A stretch of DNA of 28,157 nt, taken from assembly GCA_029204225.1 (NCBI GenBank), contig CM055102.1, positions 40,003,063-40,031,219 on the forward strand, given 5' to 3'. Position 1 is the stretch's first letter, and every line of letters begins with the position of its first letter. Of the stretch, positions 11,301 to 19,328 are shown in pieces. The notes below the pieces were generated by a model. That model saw only the letters and a list, made by a program, of their open reading frames with translations. It made no database searches and had not been told where the DNA came from. This DNA is from Diphasiastrum complanatum. Taxonomy: Eukaryota; Streptophyta; Lycopodiopsida; Lycopodiales; Lycopodiaceae. The translations under genes were made by a program, and so were the position numbers.

Positions 11301-11517
11301 CAGGGCCCCGGGTGCAGGTAGAGGTGCAGTATCACAGCCAGCTGGAGCAGGTCTAGTCGGTTTGGCTTGCTTGGGGGCTGGTGCGGAGGCAGATTGGGAG
11401 GATGAGGATGACGAGTCCTCCTCGGATACACAACCCATGCCAATTCCAGACTGGCATAGATATCAGTTGCGAGAGTCAACTCGGGGCCCTGAGTTGTCTC
11501 TGGAGCCAGAGCATTGA
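8359..11517 (+). pseudogene. hAT transposase (ORF1) relic, copy B, with two AT-hooks
   Basis: Exons: 8359-9154 (then deletion), 9229-9574, 9665-9826 and about 9928-11517. The start ATG matches C and D (MVHSNLADLWGEVD). The BED finger has lost its first cysteine (YRYC in place of CRYC). Exon 2 begins TELKFIWETRW. Exon 3 contains the intact hAT dimerisation motif CAASVCERNWSTW. Exon 4 holds the charged helix DLERQVDL...MAERE, the acidic region, the proline-rich region, two AT-hooks (RKRPGRPKG at 11218-11244, KRGRPRR at 11284-11304) and an acidic tail ending PEH-stop. Lesions: TAG at 8908, a second TAG soon after, loss of the catalytic region, TGG-to-TAG near 9509, exon 4 acceptor CAG changed to CAA, frameshifts near 10060 and 10670, and TAG at 11035 and 11275. 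Confidence 0.88.
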
Positions 11518-12000
11518 TTGTAGCTCTGTTATTTTATTTTTAGCAGTTTGATATCATGTTCCATGTTTGGCGGCCAGATGGTCGAACACTGTATTCAGAC
11601 CATTTTCCATATTATATCCAGTGTTGGACGTACTTTATTCGCTGCACATTGTGTATTTGTCAATTTGTAATTGTGATGCTCTGTTTTCAATTTCATTTCG
11701 AATGGTATGTGCGAATTTTCAATTAGTTTCAACTGCAGAGATTGATAGCAGATGCACAACATAGAAATACAACCCCCTTCATAGCATTTCATAAACACAC
11801 ATATTACACTGCATTACACCAGGCATGCGTTGCACAAAAAACACATTGAACATTAATTCAACAGTGGTATCAAAATAACAATACGTATCCCGCCACATAC
11901 GACTAGGGCTGTTCTTTACACTGTGTTAAACACTAAATGTCGAAAACTACATAACAACAGCTAGCCACATACGGTTGGATCCTATCCATTCTAAACATTC

Positions 12001-12366
12001 CTACAGATCCTCCACAGACTCCTCGCCCTCGTCAGGTGCATTGTTTAGTCGCTCTCGCTCTGCCTCCCGGTTAGCCCGAGCTGCCTCTTGCTTATCCCGA
12101 CGGCGGGCAGCCCTTTCCCTGACCATGATGAGCTGCCGTCGTGTGAAGTTCATTCCAATCTGCTCATCCAAATCCAGCTCGACAGCGGGGGCAGGGGGCA
12201 CAGCGGGGGCTGGGTGCTCCGGCTCCAGATTTCTCTGCCGAGCCTGTCGCAGCATCTCGGAAATGTCTGTCTCTTGCTTCCGATGCCTTTCGTTGTGCCT
12301 TCGGACATCTTCCTTGAGCTTCCTCCTGGCTTCGCCCTCAGGCCTTGGTGGTATGCACTCCGCCAT
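12001..12366 (-). CDS. ORF2: convergent 121-codon charged protein of the hAT element (copy B, open)
   Basis: This minus-strand frame is open from an ATG (context GAGATGGCG) at 12366 to a stop at 12001, and faces the 3' end of ORF1. Residues 1-45 are charged and probably helical (EGEARRKLKEDVRRHNERHR, then QETDISEMLRQARQRN). A proline/alanine linker follows (PAPAVPPAPAVE). Next come an acidic patch, a second basic helix (NFTRRQLIMVRERAARRRDK, then QEAARANREAERERL) and an acidic C-terminus. No membrane or signal segment is visible. The start and N-terminus recur in copies A and D, and the middle recurs in D, so the gene is part of the family. I recognise no family. A DNA-binding or transposase-partner role, like the second proteins of CACTA, Mutator or Harbinger elements, is only inferred. 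Confidence 0.7.
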   Translation of the reverse strand: MAECIPPRPEGEARRKLKEDVRRHNERHRKQETDISEMLRQARQRNLEPEHPAPAVPPAPAVELDLDEQIGMNFTRRQLIMVRERAARRRDKQEAARANREAERERLNNAPDEGEESVEDL

Positions 12367-12384
12367 CTCACGACACCCTGTTTC

Positions 12385-12570
12385 TCGAACTGGCTCTCAC
12401 TGGCTCTCACAGCCTCTCAATGGCTCTCACTGCTCTCTCACAACCTCCCTCTCACAGCCTCTCACTGGGTCTGTGACACAACCTCACAATGCCTCTCTCT
12501 CACAGCTTCTCATTGGCTCTCTCTCACAGCCTCTCTCTCATAGCCTCTCACTGGCTCTCACAGCCTCGTG
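12385..12570. repeat. Degenerate GGCTCTCAC / CCTCTCACA repeats upstream of ORF2
   Basis: An array of short imperfect units such as TGGCTCTCAC, AGCCTCTCAC and CTCTCTCACA sits just before the ORF2 start (upstream on the minus strand). The same type of array precedes ORF2 in A (about 7465-7560) and D (about 22525-22635), with different unit numbers. It could hold promoter elements for ORF2 or internal protein-binding sites. Confidence 0.7.
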
Positions 12571-12730
12571 AGTGCCTATTTAACCCCGCAGCTTGTTCCC
12601 CCATGTGCAGTTGTTGATGATCCCTCCATGTGCCCTTGTACCTGCCCCCATTTGTTGCTCCCTCCCATTGCCTCCATGGACTGCTCCCCTACAGTGCCCA
12701 TGTGCTACTGTACCTGCCCCATGTATTGCT

Positions 12731-12870
12731 CCCCCACATGCTGCACTCCGATTGGGTCCGTGGTTTGCTCCCCCATAGTGCCCATGCGATGGTGTACCTG
12801 TCCGAATTTGCTGCTCCCCCACATGCTGCACTCCCATTGACCCCAAGGTCTACTCCCCCACAGTGCCCCC
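12731..12870. repeat. 85-bp tandem spacer repeat near right end, copy B
   Basis: CCCCCACATGCTGCACTC occurs at 12731 and again at 12816, giving a period of 85 bp. Related units with about 86-bp spacing occur in C (starting 18094 and 18180) and D (22730-22900). They alternate GTGCCCATGTG, TGTACCTGCCCC and CTCCCATTGG words. No protein is conserved. Confidence 0.75.
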
Positions 12871-13027
12871 TGTACAGTCCCTCTGTACAATACCCCCTTT
12901 TTTCTAAACCCTAACACTTTTTTTTTCTAAATTTTTCACCCTAAATTACCATAGTAAAAGGGGTTTTTAACAAAAAAAATAAATTTTTTTATTATTATGG
13001 TGCTGCCCTGGTACCGCGGGTCTGAGG

Positions 13028-13217
13028 AGCGTCCAGGTCCGGACGTGTCCACCTCGGGCGCACTTTTTTTATTTTTATATATAAAAGAAAAGGTGGACAT
13101 GTCCGGGGGTTGGACGCGTCCGGGTCCGGACGCCAGATGCGGACATGAAAAGGGGTTGCACGCGTCCAGGTCCGAACGCGGACGCGGACGTGAAAAGGCC
13201 GCGTCTGGCCCGGACCC
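13028..13217. repeat. GTCCGGAC-type palindrome block at the right end of copy B
   Basis: The copy B right end switches after GGTCTGAGG into about 190 bp rich in GTCCGGAC, GGACGTGTCC, GGACATGTCC, GGACGCGTCC and GTCCGGGTCC words. The words are in both orientations around a short AT-rich core (TTTTTATATATAAAAG). It ends GGACCCA against (TA)n. It looks like the end, or a tiny derivative, of another element with a different palindrome inserted at the TA junction. Confidence 0.6.
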
Positions 13218-13241
13218 ATATATATATATAATATTATATAT

Positions 13242-13309
13242 CATAGGTCCCGCGGTACTGGGTACCGCGGATCCCGGTACCGCGGTACCATGATGGTACC
13301 GCGGTACCA
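13242..13309. repeat. Left-end palindrome cluster, copy C
   Basis: CATAGGTCCCGCGGTACTGG is followed by GGTACCGCGG, GGATCCCGGTACC and GGTACCGCGGTACCAC words. The block is almost identical to the left end of copy D (18973-19045), so C and D share a recent common source. Confidence 0.75.
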
Positions 13310-15020
13310 CAATATATTAATATAATTAATATTTAATATTTTTTCAAATTTTTTTAAACCTAATTTACCCGCCCCCCTCGCTTCTTCTCTCCCAGTTTTT
13401 TTCCAGCCATCGTTGCCCTGCCTTCGCTACTGGTTTTGCTGCCCTGCCTTCCTTGCCTTGCGTCTGATTTGCGTCGCCCTTCGCCCGCAGACCACCCTGC
13501 CTTGCATTCTGATTTGCAAGAACCTGCCTTCACCCATTTTCAGCGTCTCTCACACAGTGTACCCTGCTGTTTTTTTTCCAGCGTTCCATCCTTGCAGCTT
13601 TAGCTTCATCTGCATTTTTTCCCTAGTTTTCTCCATCGCAATGGTGCAATCCGACCTTTCCGGTCTGTGGGACGAGGTAGACATTGTCAGGCGGGTTGCC
13701 GACAAGTCCAACAAGATCGGACAGAAGATCGTGCGCTGCCGATACTATCTCGTCGAATTTGTTGCATCCCTCACTCGCCTTAAAGGCCATCTACTCGGTG
13801 CACGCGCCAAAAATGGTGCCACCTTGAATGCTGCCCCTTGTGGCAGCATGACCGTCCCCGGCAGGCAACGACTACTGGACACCTACGGGCCGCGGCTCGT
13901 GGCGGGGGAGAACACCATTTCGGAGGGCATTCTCCGATTTTGCACCGCTCCTTATGTGGCTGACCCAGAGTTGCTGCCTACTTGGCTGGCACGCACGAGG
14001 AGAGGGAGTGCATCCTCGTCCAGTCCCTTTGCCCCTCATTCCCCTCAGACAGTTCCGCCTCACGCACCCCCATCTGCTCAGATTCCGATGGATCCCGTCC
14101 CATCACGTTCGCCAGTTGCCACTGCGGTTCCACCTCCACGTCCTGTTGCTCGCACGCCCCCTTCTCATGGACTCTCCGCCACCCGAGCAGGCCCAGGATG
14201 CTACTGCTGAGGCCTTCGAGGATGTGGAAGAGATCCCTTCTTTCTTCCCTTCCCATCCGGATGACCTCCTTAGTCAGCAGTTTTCGTGCCCCATGCCAGA
14301 TGTTGCCCCTCCACCAGTGCACCCCACCTATGCTGTTGCACCCATCCCTGCCAGTGCATCCCACCCTCCCCATTCCACGTCTACAGCCCATGCATCCACC
14401 AGTGCCCAGCCTGTCGCATCATCGTTCATTCCCGTCACGGTTGGTGCACCGTGCTGGAGGTCCACCACCCGTCGCCCACCAGGTAGAGACCTTGTGCAGC
14501 AGACCATTCGCGACGCGCATCAGCCACACATGGACAGAGAGGTCACACAGGCCGTGGCCAGTTTGATTTACGAGCTGAACCTACCTTTTGCCATCACCGA
14601 TTCTGAGCCCTTCAGAAGGGCATTCCGCCTTGCACAGTCTGTCAGCCCTGGCTGGAGAGTCCCTGGTTCGGAGGTTGTCCCACACACATGCTGAGAGATA
14701 GGGTTGAGTCCTTGTCTAGAGAGATGGAGCCTCTACGCCGCCACTGGGCCACATATGGATGTAGCATCATGTCCGATAGCTGGACTGATGTCAGGAGGAG
14801 GCCGATCCTCAACATCTTGGTCTCCAGCTGCATGGGTACACAGTTTTTGAGAGCCGTGGATTGCAGTAAGGGAGAGTCATATCTGCAGATTTCGTGTACG
14901 ATGTCATTAGGTCTTCCATACTGTCCATAGGCCCCCAACATGTCGTTACGGTGGTGACGGACAATGCCACCAACTATGTTCAGATGGGTGTCCTACTAGA
15001 GGCCGAGTTCCCTCACGTCG

Positions 15021-16268
15021 TTTATGAAGAAATGAAACCAACGTACTAGGAGTCAACCAACATGCTATGGGAGAATAGCTAATCACCTGCAATGCGCTGG
15101 TAATGGTCGGAAGTCTCCTGGCGAGACGTGCGTTGGTGCTACAGAACACCAACCGCTCCAACTGACTCACTGACAACCGGTTTCTTCTCCTTGTGTGAAT
15201 CAGTGCCCATGTGCTCCAATTACGCTCACACACGGAGGCAGCGTAGTCCTGTGGTACGTGCAATGAAATGCTTCAGCATATGTGCACGGGTGGAAGGTCA
15301 ACGAAACACAGCAATGGAGGATGAAATGAGATGCATACCTGAGAAAGGACACGCAGTGCAAGACGCTGTATGGATGGATAGGTGCTACCGAACATGGTCC
15401 ACCAGGTAATGGGAAGCTGCCTCCTCTCTGGATCCTGGGCAGCCGGGTGGCCGAACGTGCCCATGCGGAAACGAAATGCAGCGAGCTCCTCCATGAGCCT
15501 GATAGGATCCAAACCTCTGTGTGGACCCACCCTGTGAATGTACTGAAGCCAATCGGCCTCGAGGTCCCTGTCTACGATCTGTGTCGGAGAGAGGAAGAGG
15601 GGATGCAGCATGTGTGCAATGTTGTGGATACTCCTGTGGAAGTAGTTCCACCGCGTCTCCCATATGAACTTCAGCTCTGTCATCCTGTAGGTGAGGGGCA
15701 TGTGGTTTAGGGCATTACGAAAAAACTTAACATTGACAGAAAAACAAACCAGCAATTACTAAAAGGATAAAGGCCAATTACATTACTATACTGCTTATCT
15801 CTCTGGCTGCAAGATGGGCAGCTGCAGGAATTGTCCAATCCGGTCCATGAGCTCATATACAAGTCCAAGTGTCGACCCCTCGCTGTCAGCCATGCGGAGC
15901 ACAATGTAGAGTGGTCGAAGCAGTCCTGACAATGTCTGTGCATCCCTCCAGAACTGGTCTCCCCTCACCGTGGAAGAAAAGTGCTCCCCATCCTCAGTGT
16001 GCTGAAACGTACTGGCACGCCAAAGATCATTGGCAACCATCTGTAGAAGCTGCGCCCTACACCTGATCAGACGGTCAATGACCACCAAGTCAAATGCAAA
16101 GCGTGTGGGGGCTGGCTTACGGAGGTCCAGATGGCTGAACACCCGGAACATGGCAAGAACACGCCTCTTTCTGGTGACAAACCAGGAAGAGGGCCTCACG
16201 GACGATGGCTCTAACCCAAGGAAGTGCACCTATGTCCCCCATGAGAAGGTCTATGTCGTGCGCCGCAC
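15021..16268 (-). other. In-place inversion within copy C
   Basis: The bases 15021-16268 match, in reverse complement, the part of copy D from about 20722 to 21985. Sequence on both sides remains plus and collinear. The left junction joins CTCACGTCGTT to TATGAAGAAATGAAACC. The right junction joins CGCCGCACAG to GTTGTCTCTCTGAC. Nothing is visibly gained and very little is lost. Confidence 0.88.
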
Positions 16269-16909
16269 AGGTTGTCTCTCTGACATGCAAATTTTAAACC
16301 TTGCAGACGAAGATATCTGATTTGGAGCACCAGGTTGACTTGCCTACGGACAGCACCCATCCCATGCCTGTAGATGACCTGGGCACACAGTTGATGGCAG
16401 AGAGAGAGAGGGAGCTTGCCGAGATGAGAGAGAGAGAGCTTGGGCTTGAGCACAGAGAGCCCCCATTGTATGAGGCAGATGAGCTAGTGTCAGAGGATGA
16501 GCGTGATGAGGATGAGCCCATTTGGGTTGTGTTTGCCAGATCAGAGAGGGATGAGGCAGATGATACAGGTGCAGGGCACACACCACGGGCAGGGGTCACA
16601 GGTGCATCACGTGGCAGAGGTGGGACACATGGCACAGGTTATACCGGAAGACAGGCAGGGCACACAGGGGGGGTCAGTGGCATACCTACCTATACCGACA
16701 TGATGGAGGAGGCTCTTGATAGAGGGCAGAGTGATTTAGATGCCGGTCCGGCAGATGTTTGGATGCGTGCAGTACAGAGTCATGGTCGTTACTACGACAT
16801 CACACCAGAGGAGGCACCAGATGACTTTGATTGCACAGATTGGGAGGCCATGCAGGGTCTACAGGGTGCACATGATGAGGCACGGAACGAGGCTCGGGTA
16901 TATTCAGGG

Positions 16910-16981
16910 GTTGGTGCACAGGATGATTCAGAGGTTGGTGCACAGGATGATTTAGAGGCTGGTGCACAGGATGAGTCCCAG
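16910..16981 (+). repeat. Three 24-bp in-frame repeats in ORF1 exon 4, copy C
   Basis: Three consecutive 24-bp units encode VGAQDDSE, VGAQDDLE and AGAQDESQ. Copies A and B have a single equivalent unit at this place. The frame is kept, which adds 16 acidic residues. Confidence 0.85.
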
Positions 16982-18379
16982 AGTCCAGAGCATTTGTATT
17001 CAGATGCCCAGCTGGACGACTTGGTTGCCACATTGGAATCAGAGGCCCAGCAGATGCCGAGTGTCAGGGCACCCCCTTCATCTGTTGCCAGCATGCCATA
17101 CACAGAGTCCCAGCCTGAGTAGCCGCATGAGGTGCCTACAGTTCCTCCAGCTCCTCAGAGGGTGTATGTGCGTCACACAGCTCCTCCAGTGCCACCGATG
17201 CCATTCAGGCCTACTGCCCCTCCATCGTCGTCCACTTCTGCAGCACCAGGTCTCCATGGCAGGCCACCATCTGTGCCCAGGTTTTGTCTTGCAGCTCCCA
17301 CATCCACAGTGGCTCCTCCAGCTGCTTCTCCAGTGGCAGCACCCACTCCACATCCTCATCCTTTGGCAGCACCCACTCCACTAGCTCCCCCTTTGGTAGC
17401 ACCCAAGATGTACTAGTACCAGCCACCGCAGCGCCGCTTTCAGTACATATCGCCGCTGTACTCGCCTCCTGCACAGCCAGTTCCTCCACCTGCAGCAGCC
17501 CCACGGGCACACACTCCACGAGCTCATCCTCCTCGCTCAAATGCACAGGGAGTTCCCTCTTTTGCTTCCCTATCCTAGCCGGCCTCAGCTTGGGCCCAAC
17601 CTAGCCAGCTAGGCGATTTGCATGGGGGTGCCGAGGCATTGACAGCTCCTCTTGTCCGCAAGAGACCAGAAGGCCCAAGGGTGCACCGAATAAGAAAGGC
17701 AAGGCACAGAAACTGCCAGGGAGGAGAGGACGACCACGCAGGGCTCCAAGTACAGGTAGAGGTGCAGTATCACAGCCAGTTGGAGCAGGTGTTGTTGGTT
17801 TGGCCTGCTTGGGGGCTGATGCGGGGGCAGACTGGGATGATGCTACTGACAAGTCCTCCTCCTCGGACACAACCCATGCTAGTTCCAGACAGGCAGAGAT
17901 ATCAGCTGCGAGAGTCAGCTCGGGGCCCTGAGTTGTCTCCAGAGCATTCATCTGAGTCAGAGCCAGAGCATTGATTGTGGCTCTGTTGTTTTAGTTTCAG
18001 TAGTTTGTCTCTAGCATTGTGATTTCCTATTTATCCCCACAGCCTGATCGGCCATGTGGATCCCCATCATCCATCCATGTGCCACTGTACCTACCCCCAT
18101 GTGATGCTCCCCCCCTGTGTTGGTCTCCCATTGGCCCCATGGTCTGCTCACCCACAGTGCCCATGTGCCTCTGTACCTGCCCCCATGTGATGCTCCGCCC
18201 CTGTGTTGGTCTCCCATTGGCACCCATGGTCTGCTCACCCACAGTGCCCATGTGCCACTGCACCAGTCCCCTGCACCAGGTACTGTACCCTCCTTTTATA
18301 CACCAGTACCCCTTTTTTTTTCCATTTTTTTTGTCCTTTTTGGGTAAGTAATAGGCAAAATTTTCTATTAAATATATTA

Positions 18380-18384
<5 letters not shown>

Positions 18385-18432
<48 letters not shown>
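18385..18432. repeat. (TA)n tract at the centre of a large inverted repeat
   Basis: About 48 bp of TA joins the right part of copy C to the inverted right part of element E. The arms (about 18035-18384 plus, and 18433-18675 minus) are related sequence, so this is the centre of a large imperfect palindrome. Confidence 0.85.
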
Positions 18433-18435
<3 letters not shown>

Positions 18436-18935
18436 TTTTTTTTATTTTTTAATATATTTTTAATAATTTTTTTTTGCATATTAACTACCAAAAAAGGACA
18501 AAAAAAAGTAAAAAAAGGGGGTTCTGGGTGTAAAAAAAGAGGGTACAGTACATGATGCAGGGGACTGTTGCAGTGGCACATGGGCACTGCGAGTGAGCAG
18601 ACCGAGGGGCCAATGGGAGACCAACACAGGGGGGGTAGCATCACATGGGGGCAAGTACAGAGGCACATGGGCAATAACGCTGGAAAAAAAACAGCAGGGT
18701 ACACTATGTGAGAGACGCTGAAAATGGGCGAAGGCAGGTTCTTGCAAATCAGATGCAAGGCAGGGCGGTCTGTGGGCGAAGGGCGACGCAAATCAGACGC
18801 AAGGCAAGGAAGACAGGGCAGCAAAACCAGTAGCGAAGGCAGGGCAACGATGGCTGGAAAAAAATTGGGAGAGAAGAAGCGAGGGGGGCGGGTAGATTAG
18901 GTTTAAAAAAATTTCAAAAAATATTAAATATTAAT

Positions 18936-18941
<6 letters not shown>
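18433..18941 (-). mobile_element. Short inverted deletion derivative (element E) of the hAT family
   Basis: Read on the minus strand from 18941, the sequence matches the leader of copies C and D (AACCTAATCTACCCGCCCCC, down to the CTGTTTTTTTTCCAGCGTT that precedes ORF1). At about 18675 it jumps directly to the right spacer (GCCCATGTGCCTCTGTACTT) and runs to the AT-rich right side. Both genes are gone, leaving about 510 bp of end sequence. Unlike the large copies it lacks the GGTACC clusters at both ends; (TA)n stands in their place. It is MITE-like in size. Confidence 0.8.
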
Positions 18942-18972
<31 letters not shown>

Positions 18973-19045
18973 CATAGGTCCCGCGGTACTGGGTACCGCG
19001 GGACCATACTGGTACCGCGGTACCATGATGGTACTGCGGTACCAC
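18973..19045. repeat. Left-end palindrome cluster, copy D
   Basis: CATAGGTCCCGCGGTACTGG is followed by GGTACCGCGG words up to GCGGTACCAC. It is nearly identical to copy C, and is preceded by (TA)n from about 18942. Confidence 0.75.
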
Positions 19046-19328
19046 AATATAATAATATATTTATTATTTAATATTTTTTTTAATTTTTTTTTACCTAAAC
19101 CTACCCGCCCCCCTCGCATTTCCTCTGAAATTTTTTTGCGCCCTCTCCGCCCTGCCATCGCTGCTGGTTTTTCTTGCCTGCCTTTGATTCCTTGCGTCGC
19201 CCATCGCCCACGCAACGCCCTGCCTTGCATCTGATTTCCTTTGCCCTGCATTCGCCCATTTTCAGCGTCTCTCCAACAATGAACCCTGCTGTTTTTTTTC
19301 CAGCAATCCATCCCTCATTTCATCTGCA

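Larger units (their letters stand above)
7990..13027 (+). mobile_element. hAT-like element copy B
   Basis: Begins CATAG and a GGTACC/GGATCCGCGG palindrome cluster (7990-8076). Then come an AT-rich stretch, a pyrimidine-rich leader, ORF1 (8359-11517), a 3' spacer, convergent ORF2 (12001-12366), GGCTCTCAC-type repeats, 85-bp tandem spacer repeats, and the start of the right palindrome cluster (GGTACCGCGGGTCTGAGG). At 13027 it is cut off by a GTCCGGAC-rich block. ORF1 has lost about 1.14 kb at 9154/9155 (the DUF659 catalytic region). B is the best copy for the C-terminal AT-hooks and for ORF2. Confidence 0.85.
13641..17974 (+). pseudogene. hAT transposase (ORF1) relic, copy C, broken by an inversion
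   Basis: Exon 1 runs 13641 to about 15020. The rest of exon 1 (16268-15799), exon 2 (15684-15339) and exon 3 (15248-15087) lie inverted on the minus strand. Exon 4 resumes on plus at 16307. The open frame extends 76 codons upstream of 13641, but the conserved start is MVQSDLSGLW. The second zinc ligand is lost (CRYY in place of CRYC). The DUF659 motif reads CSIMSDSWTDVRRRPI. A small deletion near 14160 and a 1-bp loss near 14670 shift the frame. The exon 1 donor in the inverted part reads AT in place of GT. Exon 4 is open for 273 codons to a TAG at 17120 (CAG in A). Further TAGs lie near 17414 and 17577, and a 1-bp loss lies in the first AT-hook (about 17665). The second AT-hook GRRGRPRR survives near 17720-17742. 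Confidence 0.88.
13242..18384 (+). mobile_element. hAT-like element copy C
   Basis: Starts CATAG at 13242 with a GGTACC/CCGCGG cluster to 13309. Then come the leader, ORF1 (13641-17974) and the right spacer with tandem GC repeats. It runs into (TA)n at 18385 without its right palindrome cluster. A segment of 1.25 kb (about 15021-16268) is inverted in place. About 1 kb holding ORF2 is missing between 18010 and 18030 relative to B. Exon 4 is the best-preserved among the copies. Confidence 0.85.

Noticed and set aside
13413-13640. N-terminal extension of ORF1 in copy C
   Set aside because: The upstream frame is open only in C. B and D do not conserve it, and all three share the ATG at MVxSxL, so the extension is leader sequence.
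18027-18824. 265-codon minus-strand open frame
   Set aside because: It crosses element E, a (TA)n tract and the reversed right spacer of copy C. The frame is an accident of low-complexity and spacer sequence, with a (YI)n run from TA.
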